Shown here in pieces: positions 46,536-54,597 of a stretch of 64,000 bases of DNA. The notes below the pieces were generated by a model. It saw only the letters and a list, made by a program, of their open reading frames with translations. It ran no database searches and was not told the DNA's origin. The DNA is taken from positions 744,001 through 808,000 of the forward strand of contig NZ_CP108508.1 in assembly GCF_035917275.1 (NCBI RefSeq), read 5' to 3'. This DNA is from Streptomyces sp. NBC_01237 (lineage in GTDB: Bacteria > Actinomycetota > Actinomycetes > Streptomycetales > Streptomycetaceae). Position 1 is the stretch's first letter. Each line of letters starts with the position of its first letter. Position numbers and translations under genes: made by a program.

Positions 46536-46565
46536 AACCTATGGCCTTCACTCCGGAGACGTCAA
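46536..46565 (-). promoter_or_regulatory. Candidate promoter of the DUF6807 operon
   Basis: On the minus strand TTGACG (46565-46560) and TAGGTT (46541-46536) are separated by 18 nt. The start point would fall near 46529, inside the LacI-type operator. Confidence 0.55.
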
Positions 46566-46686
46566 CAGCTCACGGCACCGGAGCGGAAGGGGCGTTGCCG
46601 GCGCTGCGGCACATGGTGAACCGCGCCGCACGGCCGGCTGCGTGGAGAACCGGAGGACCGCCCACCACTCCTGCCCGGCGTACGGG

Positions 46687-47244
46687 TCAGGCGTACGGGT
46701 CCGGCGTTCGCGGCGTTCGCGTCTCGGCGGGAAACAGGATCGGGCTGAGCAGATAGCGCGAGCGCTCCGGCGAGGGTTCACGGTTCATTCGGGCCACGAT
46801 CACGCCGCGCAGGTCGTTGATCATCTCGGCGAGTTCATCCTGGCTCAGCCAGAGCGCGTGCTGACGGAAACCCACCAGGTCCGCGGTCGGTTCGGCGCCG
46901 TCACGGTCGAGGTAGGCGTCGAATTCGGCCATCAAGGTGGCCATGGCCACGGCGAAGCCGCGGCGGTAGTCCTCCAGCGACATCGACGAGGCCGTGGCGG
47001 CGTCGATCGTCGCGCGGGAGCGGTGCAGCCGGTACTGACGCTCGACGGAGCCGCGGACCCGCCGCTCACCCTCCACCGTCAGCAGGCCGCCGTCGGCCAG
47101 CAGGCCGACATGCCGGTAGACGGTGGCCTTCGAGACATCGGGCAGGAGTGCGCAGAGTTCGGTGGTCGTGCGCGTCCCACCGTCGTACATGGCGTGCACG
47201 ATGCGCATGCGTACGGGGTGCAGGAGCAGATCGACCGTGTCCAT
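46687..47244 (-). CDS. ArsR-family winged-helix transcriptional regulator
   Basis: This 185-residue protein has an N-terminal winged helix (about 1-75): VDLLLHPVRMRIVHAMYDGG, TTTELCALLPDVSKATVYRHVGLLADGGLLTVEGERRVRGSVERQY. This is the ArsR/HTH_20 pattern. No metal-binding CxC motif is seen, so it is probably a ligand sensor. The C-terminal half is helical (ASSMSLEDYRRGFAVAMATLMAEFDAYLDRDG). It is divergent from an alpha/beta hydrolase gene, with palindromes in the 58-nt gap, so it probably represses that gene and itself. Confidence 0.82.
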   Translation of the reverse strand: MDTVDLLLHPVRMRIVHAMYDGGTRTTTELCALLPDVSKATVYRHVGLLADGGLLTVEGERRVRGSVERQYRLHRSRATIDAATASSMSLEDYRRGFAVAMATLMAEFDAYLDRDGAEPTADLVGFRQHALWLSQDELAEMINDLRGVIVARMNREPSPERSRYLLSPILFPAETRTPRTPDPYA

Positions 47245-47252
47245 GGATGTAT

Positions 47253-47288
47253 GTTCTCATCTTCGATACCTTTCTCAAACTTGAGAAC
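47253..47288. promoter_or_regulatory. TTCTCAA-AC-TTGAGAA operator plus half-site between ArsR and hydrolase
   Basis: TTCTCAA/TTGAGAA (47272-47278 and 47281-47287) is a perfect inverted repeat, and an additional GTTCTCA (47253-47259) lies 12 nt upstream, complementary to TGAGAAC (47282-47288). The whole sits in the 58-nt divergent gap and is the likely ArsR binding region. Confidence 0.6.
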
Positions 47289-47302
47289 ACCAGGAGCGGA
47301 CC

Positions 47303-48226
47303 ATGTCGCGTCAGTCACCCGCAGATCAGCCCCGGACCGCACTCCCGCGGCCACCGCTCGGCCGGTTGTACGACATCGGGGGGCGACAGCTGATGCTGCA
47401 CCGCTCCGGCACCGGGGGCCCGGCCGTCGTCTTCCTGCCGGGCGCCGGGATGGTGGGCCTGGACTATCTGAACACTCACGACAAGGTGGCCGAGTTCACC
47501 ACCAGCGTGCTCTACGACCGCGCCGGGACCGGGTGGAGTGCGCGGGCCCAACTCCCCCGCTCCGCCGCCGAGGTTGCCGACGAACTCCACGCGGTCCTGC
47601 GCGCCGCCGGTGTTCCCGCTCCTTACGTACTGGTGGGCCACTCACTGGGCGGCGCCTACGCGCGCCGTTACGCGCAGCGCTTCCCCGACGAGGTGGCCGG
47701 GCTGCTCCTGCTGGACCCCTTCCACGAGGACCTTCACGCGCACGGCCCCCAGGAGGCACGGGACAAGCTGGCGCAGATGCACGCCCGGGACGTGCCGGAG
47801 CTGACGCGGGAACAGCTCCGGCAAGCCCGTGACCAGGTCGCACCGCTCTTCGAGACATGGCCGCTCCCCGTCCGCGAACCGCTCATCGAGCACCACATCA
47901 CGGCCGCCTGGAAGGCCGGGCTGCACGAGGACCGGAATCTGTACGGCGAGGTCGCCGACGAACTCCGGAACGCGCCGGACCTCCCGGACGTACCGCTGAC
48001 CGTGATCACGGTCCTGGGGCACGACGACACCCAGGCCCAGCTGTGGTCCGCGCAGACCCTGCGAAGGATCAACGAGGCCAAGACCGCGCTGCACGCGCAG
48101 TTGGTCGCCTCGGTCCCGCACGGTGAGCACCGGATCCTTGACGACGCCGGGCACGGCTGGCTTCACGAGGAGCGTTGGGAGGTCGTGCTCCGCTCGATCC
48201 ATGACCTGCGGGCCGGAACCGCGTGA
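47303..48226 (+). CDS. Alpha/beta-fold hydrolase
   Basis: This 307-residue cytoplasmic protein has AGGAG 7 nt upstream of the ATG. It has the alpha/beta-hydrolase order: AVVFLPGAGMVGLDYLN (oxyanion strand), VLYDRAGTGWS, nucleophile elbow VLVGHSLGGAYARRYA, and His near the end in HRILDDAGHGWLHEE. The middle cap region is helical (EARDKLAQMHARDVPELTREQLRQAR). The substrate is unknown. Divergence from an ArsR-family regulator with a palindromic operator suggests it is induced by a small molecule, perhaps the ester or lactone it hydrolyses. Confidence 0.83.
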   Translation: MSRQSPADQPRTALPRPPLGRLYDIGGRQLMLHRSGTGGPAVVFLPGAGMVGLDYLNTHDKVAEFTTSVLYDRAGTGWSARAQLPRSAAEVADELHAVLRAAGVPAPYVLVGHSLGGAYARRYAQRFPDEVAGLLLLDPFHEDLHAHGPQEARDKLAQMHARDVPELTREQLRQARDQVAPLFETWPLPVREPLIEHHITAAWKAGLHEDRNLYGEVADELRNAPDLPDVPLTVITVLGHDDTQAQLWSAQTLRRINEAKTALHAQLVASVPHGEHRILDDAGHGWLHEERWEVVLRSIHDLRAGTA

Positions 48227-48450
48227 TGGCCGACGGAAGCCCGCTCCACATCCTCCCCGGCCCCCCGTCTCGTCTCGCCCCGTCCCACCCGTCCCGAGGC
48301 TCCCTTCACCGGCGGCGTACGCGCCCCTGAGCGCGAGTCGGGGATGTCCCCGGTCGTACCCGGAGTTCCCGCCGTGCGCCGTCGGCGGGCGCCGCGACGC
48401 TGCCAGTCTCGACGGGAGAAGGCCGCGTGACCTCCGACCACAGATGAGGA

Positions 48451-49767
48451 ATGCCGATGAGCGACGCAGCAGGCCGCCCGACACGCAGATCAGTACTGAC
48501 CGCAGCCGGGGCGGCGGGACTTGTGCTCGCCACCGCGGGCGTGGCCGAGGCGCACACCCGCCCTCTCGGCGCCCTGCCCGCGGGGGCGGGCTCACGATCG
48601 GCCACCGGAATCCGGACGGGCCGGGTACGGCTGACGCTGCCGAGGCCGGCCGGACCGCGGCAGATCGGGACCCTCTCCCTGCACCTGATCGACCGTGCGC
48701 GCCAGGATCCGTGGACGTCGCACCCGTCACCGCGCGAGCTGATGATCACCCTGTGGTACCCGGCACGGAGCACCCGGGGCTTCCGGCGCGCCCCCTTGCT
48801 GCCACCCAAGGCGGCGGCCCAGTTCCGGCAGCAGATCAGCAAGGACCTGCGGACGCCGATGGACCACGTGGACTTCCCACTGACCCACGGCCATGAGGGC
48901 GCGCCCGTGCGCCCGTACCCCGGCGGTCATCCGGTGATCCTCTTCTCCCCCGGCTACCGCGCGCAGCGTGGGCTCAGTACCGCGCTCGCCGAGGACCTGG
49001 CCGGCCGGGGCTATGCGGTCGTGACCATCGACCACACGTACGACAGTCAGATCGTGGAGTTCCCCGGCGGCCGGCTGGAGCTGGGCAGGCAGCCGGCCCG
49101 GCCGACCGATGCCGACGTCAGGAAGGCGCTGCGGGTCCGTATGGACGACGCCGGGTTCGTCCTGGACAGACTCGCCGCGCTGAACGCCGGGAGGGCGACG
49201 AATGCCGCGCACAGCGGCAGCGGTTCGGGCGCCGGACACGGGCAGCTGCCCCGGGGGGTGCGCGGCTCCCTCGATCTGTCGAGGATCGGCATGTTCGGGC
49301 ATTCACTCGGCGGTGACACCGCCGCCGAGGTCATGGCACGGGACAGCCGTGTGCTCGCCGGTGTCGATCTGGACGGCAGTTTCAACGGAGCCGTCGCCGC
49401 CACCGGCCTCGACCGCCCGTTCCTGCTGATGAGCAACGCCAACCACGGGCGTCACAACGACCCGTCCTGGAAACAGTTCTGGTCACATCTGCGTGGCTGG
49501 CACCTCGAACTGCGCCTGCGCGACTCGGGACACCAGACCTATACCGATCTGTCGCCGCTGGTACAGCAGTTGGAGCGGGCGCTCCCCCTCCCGCCGGAGG
49601 TGGTGGCCCAGTTGACCGCCGGCATCGGCACGATCGACGCCGACCGGGCCGTCGCCGCCGAACGCGCCTATCTGGGCGCATTCTTCGACCTCCATCTGCG
49701 CGGCCACGACAGCCGTCTGCTGTCCGCACCGTCCCCGCGCTACCCGGACATCTCGTTCGTGCCGTAG
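48451..49767 (+). CDS. Secreted PAF-acetylhydrolase-like alpha/beta hydrolase
   Basis: This 438-residue protein starts at ATG 48451 or, with equal plausibility, ATG 48457 (MSDAAGRPTRRSVLTAAGAAGLVLATAG). It has a twin-arginine signal and AEA cleavage region. The hydrolase fold shows ELMITLWYPAR, PVILFSPGYRAQRGLSTALAEDLAGRGYAVVTIDHTY, nucleophile IGMFGHSLGGDTAAEVM, Asp in AGVDLDGSF, and His in DSGHQTYTDLSPL. This is the layout of bacterial platelet-activating-factor acetylhydrolase-like lipases and esterases. An insertion between strands carries a Ser/Gly-rich loop (NAAHSGSGSGAGHG). It probably hydrolyses extracellular short-chain lipid esters. Confidence 0.85.
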   Translation: MPMSDAAGRPTRRSVLTAAGAAGLVLATAGVAEAHTRPLGALPAGAGSRSATGIRTGRVRLTLPRPAGPRQIGTLSLHLIDRARQDPWTSHPSPRELMITLWYPARSTRGFRRAPLLPPKAAAQFRQQISKDLRTPMDHVDFPLTHGHEGAPVRPYPGGHPVILFSPGYRAQRGLSTALAEDLAGRGYAVVTIDHTYDSQIVEFPGGRLELGRQPARPTDADVRKALRVRMDDAGFVLDRLAALNAGRATNAAHSGSGSGAGHGQLPRGVRGSLDLSRIGMFGHSLGGDTAAEVMARDSRVLAGVDLDGSFNGAVAATGLDRPFLLMSNANHGRHNDPSWKQFWSHLRGWHLELRLRDSGHQTYTDLSPLVQQLERALPLPPEVVAQLTAGIGTIDADRAVAAERAYLGAFFDLHLRGHDSRLLSAPSPRYPDISFVP

Positions 49768-50077
49768 CCGGGACGGCGGGGCGGCAGGGAGGGACCGGAC
49801 GTGCCGGGCGCCCGCTGGGCAGAGGGCGAGAATCCGCACGCTTCCCGGCCCGAGCTCCCCGAGAACGCACGAACGTTGGTGACCTCAGCTGTCCAGGGGC
49901 CTGTGGGGTCTTCCACCGGCGGAAGACCCCACCTCGCGTCCGTCACACTCCGCGCCCTGCGAGGAGGCCGCCAACTGAACGCTGCCCTCGCCGAAGCGAT
50001 CGCGGACTCGCCGGCCCACTGCCGACGAACCGCCTTCATGGCCGGCGAAGTCGCGGGATCGATCCCGGAACCCGGGA
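49768..50077. other. Convergent intergenic region with a perfect 12-bp hairpin
   Basis: GTGGGGTCTTCC (49903-49914) pairs perfectly with 49921-49932 around a 6-nt loop. It may terminate the secreted hydrolase gene from the left or the GAPDH gene from the right. An open frame crosses the region, but it has no ribosome binding site and no recognisable family, so I do not call a gene. The region is about 310 nt long. Confidence 0.5.
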
Positions 50078-51523
50078 TCAGACCGCCGGGGCCGGGTACG
50101 TCGGGTATTCCACCCCGGAGACGTGCTGGACCACCCGGATGACCTGGCAGGAGTAGCCGAACTCGTTGTCGTACCAGAGGTAGAGGATCGCGTTGTCGCC
50201 GTCGACCTTGGTGGCGCCGGCATCGACGATCGAGGCGTGGCGCGAGCCGATGAAGTCGCTGGAGACCGCGTCGGGGGCGCTGATGAAGTCGATCTGTCGC
50301 CTGAGCGGCGAGGTCAGCGAGACGTCCCGGAGGTGGTCGAGGACCTCCTCGCGGGTGGTCTCGCGTGCGAGCCGCAGGCTGAGGATCGCGATCGAGACGT
50401 CCGGCACCGGGACACGGATCGAGCTGCCGGTGATCGGCGCGTCCAGCTCGGGCAGCGCCTTGGCGACGGCCGAGGCGGCGCCGGTCTCGGTGATGACCAT
50501 GTTGAGCGCCGCCGAACGGCCGCGGCGGTCGCCCGAGTGGTAGTTGTCCAGCAGGTTCTGGTCATTGGTGTACGAGTGGATGGTCTCCACGTGGCCGCGC
50601 AGGACCCCGTACTCGTCCGCCATCGCCTTCAGCGGCGGGACGATCGCGTTGGTGGTGCAGGACGCGCAGGACAGGATCTGCTCGTCCGGCTTGATGGTGT
50701 CGTGGTTGACGCCGTGCACGATGTTGGGGACGTCGCCCTTGCCCGGCGCGGTCAGGACGACCTTGGCGATGCCGGGACGCAGGTGCTTCGACAGGCCCTC
50801 GCGGTCGCGCCACTTGCCGGTGTTGTCGATGAGGATGGCGTCCTTGATGCCGTACGCCGTGTAGTCCACCGACGTCGGATCGTCGGAGTAGATCATGCTG
50901 ATCTCGTTGCCGTTGGCGATGATCCTGCTGTTCGCCTCGTCGACGGTGATCGTGCCCTGGAACTGGCCGTGGATGGAGTCACGGCGCAGCAGGGAGGCGC
51001 GCTTGACGATGTCCTGGCCGACGCCCCTGCGGACGACGATGGCGCGCAGCCGCAGACCGTTGCCGGAGCCCGCCTTCTCGATGAGCAGGCGGGCGATGAG
51101 GCGGCCGATGCGGCCGAATCCGTACAGGACGACATCGCGCGGTTCACGGCGCTCGATCTTGTCGGCGCCCGTGGCTCCGGCGACGGCCTCGGCGGTGAAC
51201 TCCTCGACCGAGAGGCCACGCCCATCGGTCGCGTACGTCGCGGCGAGCATGCCGATGTCGATCTGGGACGGGCCGAGGTCGAGCGCGGTGAGCGCGTTCA
51301 GGAACGGCAGCGTCTCGGTGACCGAGAGCTCCTCACCGGCGATCTGCCGGGCGAATCGGTGGATCTTGAGGATGCTGACCACCGACTTGTTGACCAAGGA
51401 ACGGCTGTGGAGCAGGACGGTGATGTCCCGCTCCCGGTGCAGCTTCCCGATGATCGGGATCATCGACTCCGCGATCTCCTCGCGGTGCTTCCAGTTGGTG
51501 AACGCGTCTTCATTGACAGTCAC
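50078..51523 (-). CDS. gap: Long-form glyceraldehyde-3-phosphate dehydrogenase
   Basis: This 481-residue protein starts at GTG 51523. Residues 1 to about 125 form an N-terminal helical extension absent from classical GapA (NWKHREEIAESMIPIIGKLHRERDITVLLHSRSL). The Rossmann fold follows (RDVVLYGFGRIGRLIARLLIEK), then the catalytic SCASCTTNAIVP with Cys289 and a second Cys286, HSYTNDQNLLDNYH, ITGSSIRVPVPDVS and the C-terminal LWYDNEFGYSCQVIRVVQH. This extended type is known in several actinobacteria and proteobacteria alongside the normal GapA. Whether it works in glycolysis or gluconeogenesis is not shown. Ribosome binding is weak (AAAG). Confidence 0.88.
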   Translation of the reverse strand: MTVNEDAFTNWKHREEIAESMIPIIGKLHRERDITVLLHSRSLVNKSVVSILKIHRFARQIAGEELSVTETLPFLNALTALDLGPSQIDIGMLAATYATDGRGLSVEEFTAEAVAGATGADKIERREPRDVVLYGFGRIGRLIARLLIEKAGSGNGLRLRAIVVRRGVGQDIVKRASLLRRDSIHGQFQGTITVDEANSRIIANGNEISMIYSDDPTSVDYTAYGIKDAILIDNTGKWRDREGLSKHLRPGIAKVVLTAPGKGDVPNIVHGVNHDTIKPDEQILSCASCTTNAIVPPLKAMADEYGVLRGHVETIHSYTNDQNLLDNYHSGDRRGRSAALNMVITETGAASAVAKALPELDAPITGSSIRVPVPDVSIAILSLRLARETTREEVLDHLRDVSLTSPLRRQIDFISAPDAVSSDFIGSRHASIVDAGATKVDGDNAILYLWYDNEFGYSCQVIRVVQHVSGVEYPTYPAPAV

Positions 51524-51956
51524 AGGTTTATCTTTCGAGCTAGGCGGCGCTCATATGGTAACCCGCTGCCATTTTGATCAACCAAACGGTGTCGCCCCTC
51601 CAGCCGGTGTCACCTGGGCGGGATGCCGCGATCGGAGCCCGGGGCCGGGCCGGCGACGGTCCGGTCCGGTGGCACGCGCGGGTGCACCGGCTCCCTTGCC
51701 GATCATGGCGAGGCCCCCGGTGATCGCGAGACCGTCGGCGGCGGCCGGGGACAGCGGTGATTCCCCAGGTCCGGCAGCGGAATCCGCCGGGGAGATGCCG
51801 GAGCCCGGGAGCGAGCATCTGTAAGGCGGCCGAGCGCCGCGTCAACAGCGGACGGGCCTCGTCGAGGGCGATCGCGTATACGGAGACGCGCGTCCGCACG
51901 GGACTTCGCCCTGCCTGCCTCCGGAGGTCCGGGAACTCCCTCGGTAGCCTCGGCGG
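51524..51956. other. Long divergent intergenic region upstream of GAPDH and the histidine kinase
   Basis: Near the GAPDH end the DNA is AT-rich. On the minus strand TTGATC (51580-51575) and TACCAT (51559-51554) with a 15-nt spacer could form a promoter. From about 51650 to 51830 the minus strand shows codon-biased stretches (for example LSPAAADGLAITGGLAMIGK) interrupted by frame changes. This could be a decayed gene but is too weak to call. Nothing else is evident. Confidence 0.35.
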
Positions 51957-53693
51957 GTGATCAGTCGTACGGGTGTGGGCAGGAATGGCGCACGGTGGGC
52001 CTCGCGGGCCCGGTACCCGGCCGCAGGGCCGGCTCTGATGGATGCCGCGCTGTGGACGGCACTCATGGGAAGCGGCGTCCTGTGGTATCTGGACCGGTCG
52101 CAATCACCGCTTCTCACCGGGCTGTTGATACCCGCGCTGGTGCTGGCGGTGGCGATACCGGACAGCCGTCGCGGGCACCCGGGACGCGCCGTGCTCCTCG
52201 CCAACGGACTGTGCGCGCTCGGTCTGGCCGCGCCAGGAACACCGGCGAACCCCTACCTGCTGGCGTTGGGCGTCCTGTCCTTCCTGCTGGGCACGAGGTC
52301 GGCCGGCGCACGGGCGGCTTCGGGCGTGTTCGCGGGCTGTGTGGCGGTCGACCTGGGGGTCTGCGCCGCGCTGGGGTCCGCAGCCGTGCACTGGTTCTAC
52401 GCCGTGACACTGCTCCCGGTGGCCATGGTGCTGCCGTGGCTGACCGGCCGCTACTGGCACGCCCGGCAGGCACTGGTTCACGGCGGCTGGCAACGGGCGC
52501 GGAACCTGGAGAAGGAGCAACGGTACGTCGTCGAACAGGCCCGGCTGCGGGAGCGGACCAGGATCGCGGCCGACATGCACGACTCCCTCGGCCATGTGCT
52601 CAGCCTCATCGCGCTGCGCGCCGGGGCCCTGGAGCTCTCCCCGACGCTGGCCGGCCAGGACCGGGACGATGTCGCCGAGCTTCGGGTGATGGTCACGGAC
52701 GCGGTCGACCAGCTCCGCGACGTCATCGGGATTCTGCGGGAGGACGTCGTCCCCGATGAACGGGGGATGTCCTCGGCCCCGGAGCCGCCCCGGACGCCGG
52801 GGACCCTGCCGGCCGAGTCCGTGGAACAACTCGTCGAGCGGGTAAGGGAGTCGGGCGTCTCCGTCGCACTGCGCCGCGACGGCGGGACGCCTGTGCTGCC
52901 GCCGCTCGTGGACCGAGCGGCGTACCGGGTGGTGCAGGAGTCGCTGACCAACGCCATCAAGCACGCGCCCGGCAGCGAGGTGCTCGTACGCATCGTGAGG
53001 GAGAGCGGCCGGACGCGGGTTCGGGTGACCAACTCCCGTCCCCGGCAGGGTCCGACGGCACCGGCCGCGCTGCCGGGCCACGGGCTGACCGGGCTGCGGG
53101 AGCGCGTCCTGATGCTCGGGGGGACGCTGCGGACGCAACCCGCCGCGGGCGGCTTCGACGTAGTGGCCGTCCTCCCGGACGACCCCCGCGCCGGGCGGCC
53201 GAGGACCACCGGTTCCCGGCCGGGAACCGCGGCCCCGGCCGCCGCGGTCGACCCGGCCACACCCACCGTGGGCGCCCCGGCCCCGTCCGCCGTCGGTGAG
53301 CTGGCCTCGTCCGCCGTCGGTGAGCTGGCCTCGTCCGCCCGTCGCCGCGCCCGGCTGCGTTTCGCTCTCGCGTTCGTCGCCCCGGCCGGAGTGGGACTCG
53401 TCGCTCTCCTGTCCGCCGGGCTGCTCGGCTACCAGATGTCCACTGCCGTGCTGCACCCGACGGACTATGCCGCGCTGCGGATCGGTGCCGCACGTGCGGA
53501 TCACCGCGCGGTGTTTCCGGCACGGCCGTTCCGCTATCCGTCCGACCGCATGAGAGCGGTCCCCGCTCCCCCGCGGTCCACCTGCGACTTCTACCGGTCG
53601 GGCAGCGATCTCCTGGAGCAGGTGGACGTGTACCGGCTCTGCTGGTCGGACTCCCGGCTGGTGTCCAAGGACGTGCTGCCGGGCAGCGAATGA
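51957..53693 (+). CDS. Sensor histidine kinase (NarL/DesK-type) with C-terminal membrane and outer domain
   Basis: The 578 residues start at GTG 51957. The N-terminus has about five transmembrane helices (SPLLTGLLIPALVLAVAIP, FAGCVAVDLGVCAALGSAA). The HisKA_3 dimerisation segment is RTRIAADMHDSLGHVLSLIALRAGALE with phospho-acceptor His208. The HATPase_c domain has YRVVQESLTNAIKHAP (N-box) and GHGLTGLRERVLMLGG (G-box). An Ala/Pro linker contains a 24-bp tandem duplication. A further transmembrane helix (FALAFVAPAGVGLVALLSAGLLGY) and about 75 extracytoplasmic residues then follow, which is unusual for this class. Its partner is probably the response regulator at 55762, on the far side of the ABC genes. 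Confidence 0.85.
   Translation: MISRTGVGRNGARWASRARYPAAGPALMDAALWTALMGSGVLWYLDRSQSPLLTGLLIPALVLAVAIPDSRRGHPGRAVLLANGLCALGLAAPGTPANPYLLALGVLSFLLGTRSAGARAASGVFAGCVAVDLGVCAALGSAAVHWFYAVTLLPVAMVLPWLTGRYWHARQALVHGGWQRARNLEKEQRYVVEQARLRERTRIAADMHDSLGHVLSLIALRAGALELSPTLAGQDRDDVAELRVMVTDAVDQLRDVIGILREDVVPDERGMSSAPEPPRTPGTLPAESVEQLVERVRESGVSVALRRDGGTPVLPPLVDRAAYRVVQESLTNAIKHAPGSEVLVRIVRESGRTRVRVTNSRPRQGPTAPAALPGHGLTGLRERVLMLGGTLRTQPAAGGFDVVAVLPDDPRAGRPRTTGSRPGTAAPAAAVDPATPTVGAPAPSAVGELASSAVGELASSARRRARLRFALAFVAPAGVGLVALLSAGLLGYQMSTAVLHPTDYAALRIGAARADHRAVFPARPFRYPSDRMRAVPAPPRSTCDFYRSGSDLLEQVDVYRLCWSDSRLVSKDVLPGSE
53286..53333 (+). repeat. 24-bp tandem duplication inside the histidine kinase gene
   Basis: Two identical 24-bp copies (53286-53309 and 53310-53333) encode SAVGELAS twice in the linker between the ATPase and the C-terminal membrane helix. 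The frame is preserved. Confidence 0.9.
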
Positions 53694-53799
53694 TTCCTTG
53701 GGACCCCGGGCGGTCGGTGACCCCCGGGGACCGGGCAGCGGGTGATCCCCTGGACCCCCGGACGGGCGGACGGCCCCTTCAGCGCGTCACACCCATGCC

Positions 53800-54597
53800 T
53801 CACGCGTCACGGCTCCGCAGCCGCAGAGAGCCCGCCAGGTACGCGGCGACCGTCCACGACAGCACGATGAGCAAGGCCACCGGCCACGTGTACGGCGCGT
53901 CCGCGCCTGCCCGCATCAGGTGCATGCCCGCGGTCTGCGGCATGACGTCGTTGACCGCCAGCAGCATGTCTCCCCCCAGCCCGGTGAGCACGCTCGGCAC
54001 GGCCGCGATCAGGATGAAGAGCACCGTCAGCGCTCCCGCCGACGCCCGCAGGAGGAACGACACCCCCACCGCCGTCGCCGCGATCAGCGCGCAGTACACA
54101 CCCATCGCGGTCACCTGGCCCACGGTTGAAGCCAGTTGGAACGTCGCATGGCCGCGGAAGGGCACCCACGCCACGGCGATGCCCAGCACACCGAACAGCG
54201 CTCCGGCGGCGAACGCCACCGCCGCGGCCACGACCGTCTTGGCAAGCTGCACCCGCTGCCTGACCGGCACCCACAGCAGCGAGGCGCGGACGCTGCCCGT
54301 CGCGTATTCGCCGGTCACCGTCAGCATCGCGAGAACGGCGCAGGTGAACTGCACGAGGAGCAAGGAGGCCGCCGACGCGTTGCCGACCGGCTGGAGCGGC
54401 TGGTCGTTGATGCGGGCGATGGAACCGTAGTAGAAGGTGAAGATCGCCGTCACCACCACGCCCGCCGTCAGACAGACATAGGGCGAGCGGACCGACCACA
54501 GCTTGACCCATTCGGCGCGGATCGCTCCGGACACCCCGCCCCCGCGGTTCCGCTGTCCGGTTGACCGGGTGGCCTGCGCGATGCTTCCGGTACTCAC
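53800..54597 (-). CDS. ABC transporter permease (ABC-2 type)
   Basis: The 265-residue membrane protein has six hydrophobic segments, including YVCLTAGVVVTAIFTFYYG, SLLLVQFTCAVLAMLTVTGEYATGSVRASLLWVP (the typical ABC-2 motif around GEYxxGSxRxSL), VAAAVAFAAGALFGVLGIAVAWV and WPVALLIVLSWTVAAYLAG. Its start overlaps the ATPase stop by ATGA (54597/54594), so they form one exporter. Such exporters beside a two-component system often confer resistance to antibiotics or peptides. The substrate is not determined. It is convergent with the histidine kinase gene. Confidence 0.88.
   Translation of the reverse strand: MSTGSIAQATRSTGQRNRGGGVSGAIRAEWVKLWSVRSPYVCLTAGVVVTAIFTFYYGSIARINDQPLQPVGNASAASLLLVQFTCAVLAMLTVTGEYATGSVRASLLWVPVRQRVQLAKTVVAAAVAFAAGALFGVLGIAVAWVPFRGHATFQLASTVGQVTAMGVYCALIAATAVGVSFLLRASAGALTVLFILIAAVPSVLTGLGGDMLLAVNDVMPQTAGMHLMRAGADAPYTWPVALLIVLSWTVAAYLAGSLRLRSRDA

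Noticed and set aside
49801..50142. A 113-codon plus-strand frame across the hairpin and the end of the GAPDH gene
   Set aside because: It overlaps the 3' end of GAPDH, contains the inverted repeat, and has no ribosome binding site or known domain.
51540..52103. A possible minus-strand gene or gene remnant between GAPDH and the histidine kinase
   Set aside because: Short stretches look protein-like, but they fall in different frames with no start, ribosome binding site or recognisable family, and part overlaps the kinase gene.
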